From NCBI GenBank assembly GCA_023451825.1, contig JAEXYA010000008.1, positions 62,001-126,000 on the forward strand: DNA of 64,000 nucleotides. Direction: 5' to 3'. The stretch is from Pseudomonadota bacterium (GTDB lineage: Bacteria > Pseudomonadota > Alphaproteobacteria > Rhizobiales > Xanthobacteraceae). Shown here in pieces: positions 37,069-45,824 of the stretch (its first letter is position 1; every line of letters starts with the position of its first letter). The notes below the pieces were generated by a model. It was not told the origin of the DNA and did no database searches. It was given only the letters and a program-made list of their open reading frames with translations. Position numbers and translations under genes: made by a program.

Positions 37069-38265
37069 TCAGGCATCGATCCCGCGGGTGGCCATGACCG
37101 ACTGCATGCGCTTCACGGCCAGTTCGGGATTGGCGAGCAGGCCGGCCTTGTCGGCGAGGCGGAACAGTTCGGCGAGATGCTGGGTCGAGCGCGTGCTCTC
37201 CTGGCCGCCGATCATGGTGAAGTGATCCTGATGGCCGTTGAGATAGGCCATGAAGACGATGCCGGTCTTGTAGAAGCGCGTCGGCGCCTTGAAGATGTGA
37301 CGCGACAGCGGCACCGTCGGCCCGAGCACGTCGTGGAAGCCGGCTTCATCGCCTGCCGCGAGACGCGACAGCGCATAGGATGCCGCCGGCGCGATGGCAT
37401 CGAAGATGCCGAGCAGCGCGTGGGAATAGCCCTTGTCGTCGCCGGCGATCAGTTCGGCATAATTGAAGTCGTCGCCGGTATACATCTTCACGTCGGGGAC
37501 GAGACGGCGGCGCATGTCGATTTCATACTGCGCATTGAGCAGCGAAATCTTGACGCCATCGACCTTGGCGGCGTTACGGTTGATCACATCAACCGCCGTG
37601 TCCATCGCCTGCCCGACATCCGCCGAGCCCCAATAGCCGGACAAAGCGGGATCGAACATGTCGCCGAGCCAGTGGATGATCACCGGGTTCGCCGACTGCG
37701 ACAGGATGCGGTCATAGACCTTGGCATAGTCGTCGGCGTTCTTGCCGATCTTGGCCAGCGCGCGCGACGCCATCAGGATGATGCGGCCGCCAACCTTTTC
37801 GATGGCTTCGAACTGCTGTTCGTAAGCCTTGATGACATCGTCGATCGACTTGGCATCTTCCACCGCGAGGTGATCGGTGCCGGCGCCGGAGAACACGAGG
37901 CCGTTGCGTGGCTTCGCGGCATTCACCGAGCGCGTGATCAGTTCGAGCGAGGTCGGCCAGTCCAGACCCATGCCGCGCTGGGCGGTGTCCATGGCTTCGG
38001 CAACGCCGAGGCCGAGGTCCCACACATGCTCACGGAACGCGATAGTCTTGTCCCAATCGATGGCCTGATTGAGCCACGGATCGCATTCGGCAAGCGGATC
38101 GGCCACTACATGCGCCGCCGAGAAGGCGACGCGGTTGAGCGTGCCGCTCAGCTTGGCCGGAAACGACCGCGAGGCCGCGAGACGATAGGTCTCGATGCTG
38201 CGATCCGCGGTCGGCAGCTTCAGCGATAGCGATGAGCCGGTGGTGGACTGGACTGGCTTGTTCAT
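37069..38265 (-). CDS. DUF993 family protein, dihydrodipicolinate-synthase-like
   Basis: 398 residues. The family is distantly related to DHDPS-type class I aldolases. Here Lys239 in AKVDGVKISLLNAQ is placed like the Schiff-base lysine, with VYDRILSQSANPVIIHWLGDMF one strand earlier (inference from pattern). No experimentally defined reaction is known to me for DUF993. It sits between the Gfo/Idh/MocA oxidoreductase (9 bases) and the TIM-barrel isomerase (2 bases), a trio that recurs in sugar-type catabolic clusters. A retro-aldol or dehydration step after oxidation would fit. Confidence 0.8.
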   Translation of the reverse strand: MNKPVQSTTGSSLSLKLPTADRSIETYRLAASRSFPAKLSGTLNRVAFSAAHVVADPLAECDPWLNQAIDWDKTIAFREHVWDLGLGVAEAMDTAQRGMGLDWPTSLELITRSVNAAKPRNGLVFSGAGTDHLAVEDAKSIDDVIKAYEQQFEAIEKVGGRIILMASRALAKIGKNADDYAKVYDRILSQSANPVIIHWLGDMFDPALSGYWGSADVGQAMDTAVDVINRNAAKVDGVKISLLNAQYEIDMRRRLVPDVKMYTGDDFNYAELIAGDDKGYSHALLGIFDAIAPAASYALSRLAAGDEAGFHDVLGPTVPLSRHIFKAPTRFYKTGIVFMAYLNGHQDHFTMIGGQESTRSTQHLAELFRLADKAGLLANPELAVKRMQSVMATRGIDA

Positions 38266-38274
38266 GACGAGACC

Positions 38275-39426
38275 TCAGACCTTGAGTGCGGGAACATCGA
38301 CCCAGCGACGTTCCTTCCAGCTCTGCAGCGCGCATTCGACGGTCTGCACGCCCTTGGCGCCTTCGAGCAGCGTGTACTTGTAGGGCGCATCCTCGCAGAC
38401 ATGGCGGATGAACATTTCCCACTGCACCTTAAAGCCGTTGTCATCGACGGTGTTGTCGGGGACCTTCTGCCAGTCACCGTAGAAATCGTGGGTGCGCTTC
38501 TCGTCGGGATTCCAGACCGGACGCGGCGTCGCCTGACGGGCCTGGATCATGCACTCGGTGAGACCAGCCACGGCCGAGCCATGGGTGCCATCGACCTGGA
38601 AGGTCACGAGGTCATCGCGATAGACACGGGTGGCCCAGGACATGTTCATGTGAGCGATCACGCCGCCCTTCAGCTGGAAGGTGGCATAGGCGGAGTCGTC
38701 AGCGGTCGCCTTGTACTTCTTGCCCTGCTCGTCCCAGCGCTCCGGGATATCGGTGGTGCCGAGGCAGGTCAGTGCTTCCACTTCGCCAAAGAGATTGTCG
38801 AGCACATAGCGCCAGTGGCAGACCATATCGAGGATCATGCCGCCGCCGTCTTCGGCGCGATAATTCCACGACGGGCGCTGGGCTTCCTGCCAGTCGCCTT
38901 CGAACACCCAGTAGCCGAACTCACCGCGCACCGAGAGCATGCGGCCGAAGAAGCCGCTGTCACGCAACATGGCGAGCTTCTTCAGGCCGGGCAGGAACAG
39001 CTTGTCCTGCACGGTGCCGTGCTTGAGGCCCTTGGCGTTCGCGACCTTGATGACGTCGAGCGCTTCGGCAAGATTGGTCGCGATCGGCTTTTCGCAATAG
39101 ATGTGCTTGCCGGCGGCGATCGCCTTCTGCAGCAGGCCCGGACGCGCCTGCGTGGTGGCGGCGTCGAAGAAGATGGTGTCGTTCGGATCCTGCAGCGCCT
39201 TGTCGAGATCGGTGGTCCAGCGCTCGATGCCGAAACGTTTTGCGAGGCCTTCGATCTTCTCGGCATTGCGGCCGACCAGAATTGGATCCGGCATCATGCG
39301 GTCGCCGTTCTTGAGCGTGACACCGCCCTGCGCGCGGATCGCAACGATCGAGCGGATCAGATGCTGGTTGAGACCCATACGGCCGGTGATGCCGTTCATG
39401 ATAATGCCGAGGCGGTGGACAGCCAT
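38275..39426 (-). CDS. Gfo/Idh/MocA family oxidoreductase
   Basis: 383 residues. The N-terminal Rossmann part is unusual: LGIIMNGITGRMGLNQHLI, with a GxTGRMG loop reminiscent of DapB rather than the normal GxGxxG. The family motif CEKPIATN (EKP at 112-114) and the C-terminal sheet domain (GGGMILDMVCHWRYVLDNLF, GDWQEAQRPSWNYRAEDG) follow. It would oxidise a hydroxyl of a sugar, cyclitol or sugar acid with NAD(P). It overlaps neither neighbour but lies 2 bases from the enolase-like gene and 9 from DUF993, within one operon. Confidence 0.88.
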   Translation of the reverse strand: MAVHRLGIIMNGITGRMGLNQHLIRSIVAIRAQGGVTLKNGDRMMPDPILVGRNAEKIEGLAKRFGIERWTTDLDKALQDPNDTIFFDAATTQARPGLLQKAIAAGKHIYCEKPIATNLAEALDVIKVANAKGLKHGTVQDKLFLPGLKKLAMLRDSGFFGRMLSVRGEFGYWVFEGDWQEAQRPSWNYRAEDGGGMILDMVCHWRYVLDNLFGEVEALTCLGTTDIPERWDEQGKKYKATADDSAYATFQLKGGVIAHMNMSWATRVYRDDLVTFQVDGTHGSAVAGLTECMIQARQATPRPVWNPDEKRTHDFYGDWQKVPDNTVDDNGFKVQWEMFIRHVCEDAPYKYTLLEGAKGVQTVECALQSWKERRWVDVPALKV

Positions 39427-39428
39427 AG

Positions 39429-40832
39429 TCAGGACTCCTGGAGGACTTTTGGTTCAGGGACTGCGAGCGGCGTCAGTGCCGTCCAGTCCGGATGTGCGCC
39501 GGATGCAAATCCGGGAGTGGTGAGCGATCCCGTCAGGAGATCGCCGTCAGTGATCTGCAGGCGGATGAAATCCTCATCGCGGCTGTAGAGATCGGGATGC
39601 GCATTAAGGAAGGCTTCCGCCTCGCCTGCGGGCGCGAAGCCAAAACCATCGACATAGTGATGGCCGTTGCGCTCGGCATGGGTGACACCGATCAGCGCGC
39701 CGAGCGCGAGATCCTGCTGCACGCCGAGGCCGGCCTGGCAGGTGAGATCCTCACCGGTGATGAAATGCGGCGTGCCCTGCGCGCTCCACGCGGCGGCGCG
39801 GGTGGCATTGGCGATGGACTTGTAAAAGCCCTTGCAGGATTTTGACGAGATGCCGCGATAGCCGAGCTGCTTTGCGGCGGGGAATGCGTCCCAGGAGTCG
39901 TCGGCTTCGTCGATGATGAAGGAACGTGAGGATAGCAAACCGAGCGGCTGCTCGCGCGTGATGTCGCGCGGCATCGGCTGTTCGATATAGAGAAGTTTCG
40001 ACGCGATCGGCGCGAGCGCTGCGTCCTTGTCGAGACGATCGACCAGCGTACAGAGCGCTTCGAGATCGGCATATTGCTCATTGGCGTCGAGCGTGACCTG
40101 ATAGTCATGGGGCAGCGTGGCGAGCGCGTTGCCGATCCGTGTCAGGCGTTTGGCATCCGCATCGGGATCGCCATTCATCTTCAGCTTGAAGTAACGCGCG
40201 CCAGAGTTCTCGTGGGGATCGGCAACACCGCCCTCGCCTTCGATCACGTCATCGAGGCCGACGGTGTGACGCAACGCGACGCGCGGAAGACGCTCTCGGC
40301 TGGCGAGGAAGATGGCGATGTCGTCGGCGCCGAGATCGGGCGCAAGGCGCGATGTGAGGCCGGCGACATTGGCCTTCATGCCGGCGAAGAAATCGGTGCC
40401 GAGACCGCGCAGCAAGGCGTCGAGCACGGCCTTATCGATTTCGGCGGGACCGAAGCATGCAGCGAGCGGTGGGATATCACGCGCTGCGCAGGCTTTCATC
40501 TGCGCATCGATACAGGCGGCATGCAGGCCGAAGGCTGTGATGTAGCCGGACTGGGTGCGATACAGATCTTTCGCAATGGCCAGCGACTGTCGCAGCTCGT
40601 CCACCGTGTCATCGATGGCGAGATGCGGCCGCTTGTCGAACCACTTTGGCACCATCAGCTCGGCGGAGGCGCCGACAAACACGCCCCTCCCCTCGACATC
40701 GAGCTCGACACGCACAAAAGCCTGCGGCGCCGCATGCACCGTCACGCTGCCGAAGCGGAACGGCCGCACGAAGGCCGTCGGGCGCTCGAACAGCGTGATG
40801 TTGCGCAGGGCAATGCGTGGTGCTGACGTCAA
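39429..40832 (-). CDS. Enolase superfamily enzyme (mandelate racemase-like)
   Basis: 467 residues. The barrel carries the superfamily residues: KLK of YFKLKMNGD (Lys216, Lys218), metal ligands Asp249 (LDANEQY), Glu284 (YIEQPMPR) and Asp308/Glu309 (IIDEADDS), then SSKSCKGFYKS with Lys331/334 on the next strand. It is longer than typical 380-residue members because of insertions (about 130-215). It abstracts a proton alpha to a carboxylate, so dehydration or epimerisation of a sugar acid is likely. The start is a TTG at 40832, 5 bases after the ATPase stop; no ATG is near. Confidence 0.82.
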   Translation of the reverse strand: MTSAPRIALRNITLFERPTAFVRPFRFGSVTVHAAPQAFVRVELDVEGRGVFVGASAELMVPKWFDKRPHLAIDDTVDELRQSLAIAKDLYRTQSGYITAFGLHAACIDAQMKACAARDIPPLAACFGPAEIDKAVLDALLRGLGTDFFAGMKANVAGLTSRLAPDLGADDIAIFLASRERLPRVALRHTVGLDDVIEGEGGVADPHENSGARYFKLKMNGDPDADAKRLTRIGNALATLPHDYQVTLDANEQYADLEALCTLVDRLDKDAALAPIASKLLYIEQPMPRDITREQPLGLLSSRSFIIDEADDSWDAFPAAKQLGYRGISSKSCKGFYKSIANATRAAAWSAQGTPHFITGEDLTCQAGLGVQQDLALGALIGVTHAERNGHHYVDGFGFAPAGEAEAFLNAHPDLYSRDEDFIRLQITDGDLLTGSLTTPGFASGAHPDWTALTPLAVPEPKVLQES

Positions 40833-40837
40833 CGGAC

Positions 40838-41695
40838 TTAGTCCAGCGTGCTGTTGGTCATGAAGTGCTTGCGGATGCGGGCGACCAGATCGGTGAAGAT
40901 CGGGTTCGACATCACATCGAGATTGCGGTCGCGGCCGAGCGGCACGTCATAGATGGCCGCGATGCCGCCAGGGCGCTCGGTCATCACGAGCACCTTGTCG
41001 GCGAGGAACACGGCTTCCGGGATCGAATGGGTGATGAGCAAAATCGTCTTGCCGGTGCGGCGCTGGATGCGCGACAGCTCGACATTCATCTTCTCGCGCG
41101 TCATGGCATCGAGCGCGCCGAAGGGTTCGTCCATCATCATGATCTTGGGATCATGCACCAGCGCACGGCAGATCGAGGCGCGCTGCTGCATGCCGCCGGA
41201 GAGCTGCCAGGGCAGCTTCTTCTCGAAGCCTTCGAGGCCGACCATCTTCAAGAGTTCTTTGGCGCGCGGAATGTATTTTTCGCGCTTCTCGCCCTTCATA
41301 TCGATGGGCATCAGCACGTTGTTGATGATGTTCCGCCATGGCAGCAGCAGCGCATTCTGGAACACGATGCCGACATCGCCATGGGGCTCGGTGACCTTGT
41401 TGCCGTCGACGCGGATTTCGCCGGTAGTGGGCGCCAACAGGCCCGAGATCATCTTCAGCAGCGTGGACTTTCCGCAGCCGGAGGGACCGACCACGACGAA
41501 GAACTCGCCGTCATTGATGTGGAAGTCCAAAGGACGCAGCGACTGCACCTTGCCGTCGCCGGTCCCGTAGGTCTTGGAGACGCCGGAGAGATTGATCCCC
41601 GACGTCGTGTTTTGCGGCTGCTCCGACACGACACGAAGATGCGCGTTGGGTTGATCGACGCTCATAGGGTTCGTGGCTTTCATCGTTGCAGTCAT
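40838..41695 (-). CDS. ABC transporter ATP-binding protein (NitT/TauT type)
   Basis: 285 residues with Walker A GPSGCGKST, Q-loop VFQNALLLPWRN, signature LSGGMQQR, Walker B IMMMDEPFGALD and switch His in LITHS. This is the NrtD/SsuB/TauB class. It energises the importer formed with the permease at 42908 and the binding protein at 41845. The N-terminal 30 residues before the nucleotide-binding domain are variable, so the start (ATG 41695, or a Met at codon 5 or 11) is uncertain. A palindromic repeat separates it from the binding-protein gene. Confidence 0.92.
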   Translation of the reverse strand: MTATMKATNPMSVDQPNAHLRVVSEQPQNTTSGINLSGVSKTYGTGDGKVQSLRPLDFHINDGEFFVVVGPSGCGKSTLLKMISGLLAPTTGEIRVDGNKVTEPHGDVGIVFQNALLLPWRNIINNVLMPIDMKGEKREKYIPRAKELLKMVGLEGFEKKLPWQLSGGMQQRASICRALVHDPKIMMMDEPFGALDAMTREKMNVELSRIQRRTGKTILLITHSIPEAVFLADKVLVMTERPGGIAAIYDVPLGRDRNLDVMSNPIFTDLVARIRKHFMTNSTLD

Positions 41696-41719
41696 TCAAA
41701 TGCGTCCTGTCATCTTCTT

Positions 41720-41836
41720 CGTCATTGCGAGGAGCCCTTGCGACGAAGCAATCCAGTCTTTGCTTGTGGCCTGCTGGATTGCTTCGTCGCTACGCTCCTC
41801 GAATTGACGGCTGAGGGCGCGGCGCTCGCAATGACG
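41720..41836. repeat. CGTCATTGCGAGGAGC-type palindrome inside the ABC operon
   Basis: The left arm begins CGTCATTGCGAGGAGC and runs to GAAGCAATCCAG (41756). The right arm starts CTGGATTGCTTCGTCG (41774). Near its end the right arm holds about 27 extra bases between two similar CTCG(A/C)A-TGACGG ends, so its outer end is duplicated. It lies between the binding-protein and ATPase genes. Confidence 0.85.
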
Positions 41837-41844
41837 GTGTGTCG

Positions 41845-42837
41845 TTACTTCGGCAGATAGTCGTTGGTGTAGAAGGCCTTCGGATTGTCCTTGGCCTTCG
41901 CTTCCAGACCGCCGTACTCGACCATCAGCTCCACCGACTCCTTCATGTTCTGGTCGGTGACCGAGAACACCGGCTTGTCCTTGGTTTCCAGCGTCTTGTA
42001 GAACTGGGTGGTCAGTTCAAAGCCCTGGGTGAGCGTGTCGATCTTGCCGCCCTTCGGGTTGGCATCGAGGATCGACTGCGCGGCCGCCTTCGGATCCTTC
42101 TGGGCTTCTTCTACCGACTTGATGGTCGCCTTCATGAAGCGCTTGACGATATCCGGATTGGCCTTGGCCCAGTCGCTGTTGGCGATGATGCCCGACGACA
42201 CGAGATGGATGCCGTAATCGGCGAACTTGATGGTGTTGACGTCCTTGCCGGTGGCGTCCTTGATCTTCATGGACTGGTCCATGACGTAGCCGAGCAGCAC
42301 ATCGGCCTGGCCATTGATGACGGCGTTCAGCTTGGTCTGAGCATCGCCGGCAACGGTCTTGAGATCGCTCTCCTTGAGGCCGGCCTTCTTGAGGAACAGC
42401 GGCCAGATCTGGCTCAGCGCATCGGCCGGGGTGACGGCGACGGTCTTGCCCTTGAGGTCTTCGGCCTTCTTGATGTTCTTGTCGACAAAACCCATGGCCG
42501 ACATGGCCGTGGTCTGCAGCAGCACGCCGGTGGCGACGACAGGTGCGCCCTTGACGGCGGCGCGCATCATCGTGGGCACGTCGGCATAGCCGAAATTCAC
42601 GGTCTTGGCGGCGACGGCCTGCACGGTGTTGGCGGAGCCGCGACCTTCCTGGATGTCGAGATCGATGCCTTCAGCGGCATAGATGCCCTTGGCCTTGCCG
42701 TAATAGAACGGCGCGTGCTCGCCATAGACATACCAGTTCAGCATCAGCGTCACCTTGTCGGCGGCGGCGGCCGGCGCGGTGAAGGCGATCGTTGCGGCGA
42801 TCGCGGCAGTGGATACGGCGGAAACCCATTTCAGCAT
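41845..42837 (-). CDS. ABC transporter substrate-binding protein, NMT1/THI5-like
   Basis: About 330 residues: signal peptide MLKWVSAVSTAAIAATIAF ... AAAADK, then the SBP fold with VTLMLNWYVYGEHAPFYYG (a ThiY-like opening, usually written WxxxxxHAPFYxA), QEGRGSANTVQAVAAKTVNFGYADV and VAVTPADALSQIWPLF. It captures the imported compound in the periplasm. NMT1-like proteins bind pyrimidines, sulfonates, aromatic acids and other small molecules, so the ligand is open. GGGAGG lies 7 bases before ATG 42837; the 30 upstream codons are not signal-like. Confidence 0.9.
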   Translation of the reverse strand: MLKWVSAVSTAAIAATIAFTAPAAAADKVTLMLNWYVYGEHAPFYYGKAKGIYAAEGIDLDIQEGRGSANTVQAVAAKTVNFGYADVPTMMRAAVKGAPVVATGVLLQTTAMSAMGFVDKNIKKAEDLKGKTVAVTPADALSQIWPLFLKKAGLKESDLKTVAGDAQTKLNAVINGQADVLLGYVMDQSMKIKDATGKDVNTIKFADYGIHLVSSGIIANSDWAKANPDIVKRFMKATIKSVEEAQKDPKAAAQSILDANPKGGKIDTLTQGFELTTQFYKTLETKDKPVFSVTDQNMKESVELMVEYGGLEAKAKDNPKAFYTNDYLPK

Positions 42838-42907
42838 AGTCAGCCTCCCTTTGAAGCAGGTGAAGGCGGCCCGTTCAGCCGGGCCGCGTTTGGAGTTTGG
42901 CGTCAAA

Positions 42908-43717
42908 TCAAGACGCGACGAAAACATCAGCGCGATGGCTGACGTGCCACGGAATCACCATCCGCTCGATGCGATCGACGATCCAGAACAGGATCACGCC
43001 GAGCAGCGCGAGAATGACGAGCGCTGCGAACATGGTGGGCAGATCGAAAGTGCCGATCGAGCGCTGCAACACATAACCGATGCCGGAATTGGAGCCGACG
43101 AATTCGCCGACCACAGCACCGACGACAGCGAGCGTGACGGAGACCTTGAGGCCCGAGAAGATCGCCGGCAGCGCATGCGGCAGGTTCACGGCCAGGAACA
43201 CGCGGATGCGGCTGCCCTTCATGGCGCGGGCGAGATCGACCATGTCGGGATCGACCGACTTGAACCCCTGCACGGCGGAGACGACGACGGGGAAGAAGCC
43301 GAGCAGGAAAGCCGCGATGATTTTTGGAATGATGCCGAAGCCGAACCAGACGACGAACAGCGGCGCGATGGCCACTTTCGGGATCGACTGCGAGAACACC
43401 AGCAACGGATAGATGTAGCTCTCGACGGTGCGCGAGCCCGCGATCAGCATCGCGATCGGAATGCCGAACACCGCGGAGGCGAGGAAGCCCAGCAACGTCG
43501 CATAAGTGGTCGGCCAGGACTGCGACAGCAGCTCCTGCCAATCGGTGAACAGCACCTTCACGACATCCATGGGCGCCGGGATCTGATAGGCCGGAATGCC
43601 GAAGATGCGGATCGAGAGATCCCATGCGGCGATGATGAACAACAGGAAAATGAACGGGCGCAGCCACGAGGAATTCAGCAGCTTCGTCACTGCCCCGGGC
43701 GCCTTTTTCTCACTCAC
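42908..43717 (-). CDS. ABC transporter permease (NitT/TauT type)
   Basis: About 269 residues, six membrane segments (first FIFLLFIIAAWDLSIRIFG) and the ATPase-contact loop GFKSVDPDMVDLARAMKGSRIRVFLAVNLP. It is the channel of the importer. The open frame runs to an ATG at 43798, but GGGAG stands 9 bases before a GTG at 43717, giving VSEKKAPGAVTKLL, the more usual length. First gene of the seven-gene unit; 70 bases separate it from the binding-protein gene. Alternative start remains possible. Confidence 0.88.
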   Translation of the reverse strand: MSEKKAPGAVTKLLNSSWLRPFIFLLFIIAAWDLSIRIFGIPAYQIPAPMDVVKVLFTDWQELLSQSWPTTYATLLGFLASAVFGIPIAMLIAGSRTVESYIYPLLVFSQSIPKVAIAPLFVVWFGFGIIPKIIAAFLLGFFPVVVSAVQGFKSVDPDMVDLARAMKGSRIRVFLAVNLPHALPAIFSGLKVSVTLAVVGAVVGEFVGSNSGIGYVLQRSIGTFDLPTMFAALVILALLGVILFWIVDRIERMVIPWHVSHRADVFVAS

Positions 43718-43895
43718 GCGTCTCGTCTCCCAGTTGCCGGCTTCGCGGTCGCAATTAACTTGTTGGATAAATACTAGCCACAGGCGTTGCGTTGTCAATT
43801 GGGCGATTAATTACAAATTATTCCGGAGCGATATCAGATGTTTACGGAGTACCTCGGCTGTGGATGGCGACCGAAACCGCCGAGGAAACGTGCAG

Positions 43896-43993
43896 CCGTA
43901 GGATGGGTTGAGCGCAGCGAAAACCCATCAGCCGAAGAATGCCGCAAGCTCCGCTGATGGGTTTTCGCGAAGACGCTCAACCCATCCTACGGG
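43896..43993. repeat. GTAGGATGGGTTGAGCG inverted repeat
   Basis: Ends CCGTAGGATGGGTTGAGCG and CGCTCAACCCATCCTACGGG, inner arms AAACCCATCAGC and GCTGATGGGTTTTCG. A 98-base element between the ABC permease promoter region and the end of the TetR gene at 44005. Confidence 0.9.
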
Positions 43994-44004
43994 CGCGGAG
44001 CAGA

Positions 44005-44814
44005 TCAGGCGCTGTGCCGTACGCCGACTTGCAAAGCGGCTGCCTTCGACAACGGAATCTCCGCCGCCGAACGCCCCATCAACGCCCCCAGAATGAGCGA
44101 CACCATGTGGGCCAGACGCTCGTCCTTCGCGTCCTTGGCGAGCAGGTCGCGACCGAAGATCACGCTCAGCGTGGCGTTGTTGCCGATGTAGAAAAAGCTG
44201 AGACCGGCGATGGAGATGTAGAGCTGCACCGGATCGATCGCGACCTTGAAATCGCCCGACGCCACGCCGCGCAGCACCACTTCGCGGATCATCTCCACAA
44301 ATGGCGAATGCATCGACTTCACTTTGTCCGAGCGTTTGATGTGCCGCGCGCGCTCCAGGTTCTCCGTGTTGAGCAGCGCCAGAAATTCCGGGTTACGGAT
44401 GAAGTAATTCCAGGTGAAGGTGATCAGGCTCTCGATCGCATCCGGCGGATCGAGATGCTCGAGGTCGAGCGTACGCTCTTCGGCGCGGATCTTGGCATAG
44501 GTGCCTTCCAGCACCGCCAGATAGAGATCGTCCTTTTTCCCGACGTGATAGTACAGCATGCGCTTGTTGGCGCCGGCAGCAGCCGCGATGCGATCGACGC
44601 GCGCGCCGGCCAGGCCGCGCGATGCGAACTCCTTGGTAGCCGCTGCAAGGATGCGCAGGCGCATGCCTTCGGGATCGCGCTGCCATCGGGTCGCTTTGCC
44701 TGCCTTGGCAGGTCGCTTCCTGATCGCCTGCCTGGTTGTCTGTCCGGCTGTTTGTCCGGTTATTTGTTTCTTGGCCAAACTTCGTCCCTGTCGCTGACCG
44801 GGATGATGGATCAC
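44005..44814 (-). CDS. TetR family transcriptional regulator
   Basis: 269 residues beginning with a GTG at 44814 (GAGG 8 bases upstream). A basic, Gln/Thr/Arg-rich leader (LAKKQITGQTAGQTTRQ, encoded by a small DNA repeat) precedes the HTH: ILAAATKEFASRGLAGARV then GANKRMLYYHVGKKDDLYL. The C-terminal domain resembles YcdC/RutR-type regulators (IESLITFTWNYFIRNPEFL). The unbroken frame runs upstream to 45525, but that part is antisense to the TSUP exporter and not real. It lies upstream of, and in the same direction as, the ABC operon and may regulate it or the divergent exporter. Confidence 0.85.
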   Translation of the reverse strand: MIHHPGQRQGRSLAKKQITGQTAGQTTRQAIRKRPAKAGKATRWQRDPEGMRLRILAAATKEFASRGLAGARVDRIAAAAGANKRMLYYHVGKKDDLYLAVLEGTYAKIRAEERTLDLEHLDPPDAIESLITFTWNYFIRNPEFLALLNTENLERARHIKRSDKVKSMHSPFVEMIREVVLRGVASGDFKVAIDPVQLYISIAGLSFFYIGNNATLSVIFGRDLLAKDAKDERLAHMVSLILGALMGRSAAEIPLSKAAALQVGVRHSA

Positions 44815-44946
44815 GCCGGCAACCTCATCGCTGTAGCATGGGGGTGCAGCGTTGAGAACAGCATACGGTCTGGCGAGTATGCACAAACATCCGTCGCCTT
44901 TTAGCGATCGCGTCGCTATCACTGCGCGGCCCAACCGGATTCCGCC

Positions 44947-45708
44947 GTGCCCGCCATCATCACCGACCCGTTTTTCTATGTCGTCGCCATCCCGGCGGTG
45001 CTGTTCCTCGGCCTGTCCAAAGGTGGCTTCGCCGGCGTCGGTATCGCGGCCACGCCGCTGCTGGCGTTGTATCTGCCGCCGCTGGAAGCCGCTGCGCTGC
45101 TGTTGCCGGTGCTGATCACGCAGGATCTGATTTCGCTCTATGTCTACCGCCGCGAATGGGATGCCTCGAACCTCAAGATCATGCTGCCGGGCGCGCTCAT
45201 CGGCATGGGGATCGCGTGGCTGTTTGCGGCGATCATTTCGGACAATGCGGTGCGGATTACCGTCGGCCTGATCGGCCTCATCTTCGTCATCGATGTCTGG
45301 CGCAAGCGTGCGCAGATTGAACCGCGGCGCATGGGCCGTGCTGCCGGCGTATTCTGGGGCGCCGTGTCGGGCTTCACGTCGTTCATGACGCAAGCCGGTG
45401 GCCCGCCGTTCCAGGTCTATGTGCTGCCGCAGCGGCTGCCCAAGATGGTTCTGGTCGGCACCATGACCATCTTCTTCGCCATCGTGAACGCGCTGAAGAT
45501 CGTGCCCTATCTGGCGCTCGGCCAATTCAACACCGCGAACTTCGCGACATCGCTGCTGCTCTTGCCGGCGGCCGTCGCGACCAACTTCGCCGGCATCTGG
45601 CTGGTGAAGCGCACGCCGACGGACCTGTTCTACAACATCGCTTATGCGATGCTGCTGGTGATCTCGATCGTATTGCTATGGCAGGGCGTGTCGCATTTCG
45701 TGCGGTGA
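44947..45708 (+). CDS. TSUP family (TauE/SafE-like) membrane transporter
   Basis: 253 residues with about eight membrane segments. GLSKGGFAGVGIAATPLLALYLPP and SGFTSFMTQAGGPPFQVYVLPQRLPK are the two half-repeats with the family's conserved glycines and prolines. It exports or imports small sulfur-containing or organic anions; the ligand is unknown. GTG start at 44947 yields MPAIITDPFFYVV. Divergent from the TetR gene with a 132-base gap, so TetR control is plausible. Confidence 0.87.
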   Translation: MPAIITDPFFYVVAIPAVLFLGLSKGGFAGVGIAATPLLALYLPPLEAAALLLPVLITQDLISLYVYRREWDASNLKIMLPGALIGMGIAWLFAAIISDNAVRITVGLIGLIFVIDVWRKRAQIEPRRMGRAAGVFWGAVSGFTSFMTQAGGPPFQVYVLPQRLPKMVLVGTMTIFFAIVNALKIVPYLALGQFNTANFATSLLLLPAAVATNFAGIWLVKRTPTDLFYNIAYAMLLVISIVLLWQGVSHFVR

Positions 45709-45714
45709 GCGCGT

Positions 45715-45824
45715 GGCCGTCGGATGGGTAGAGCGCAGGCGCGAAGCGCCGGAGCGAACCCCATCACCACGCGCACCAGCGTTTGTTGTGATGGGTTTCG
45801 CTGCGCTCTACCCATCCTACGGCC
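45715..45824. repeat. GTCGGATGGGTAGAGCGC inverted repeat
   Basis: GGCCGTCGGATGGGTAGAGCGC ... GCGCTCTACCCATCCTACGGCC with inner arms CCCCATCACCAC / GTTGTGATGGG. It fills the gap between the convergent TSUP and VOC genes and probably terminates both. Confidence 0.9.

Noticed and set aside
44815..45525. N-terminal extension of the TetR frame
   Set aside because: Antisense to the TSUP exporter and rich in His/Arg/Asp without a fold; the TetR HTH begins well after the GTG at 44814.
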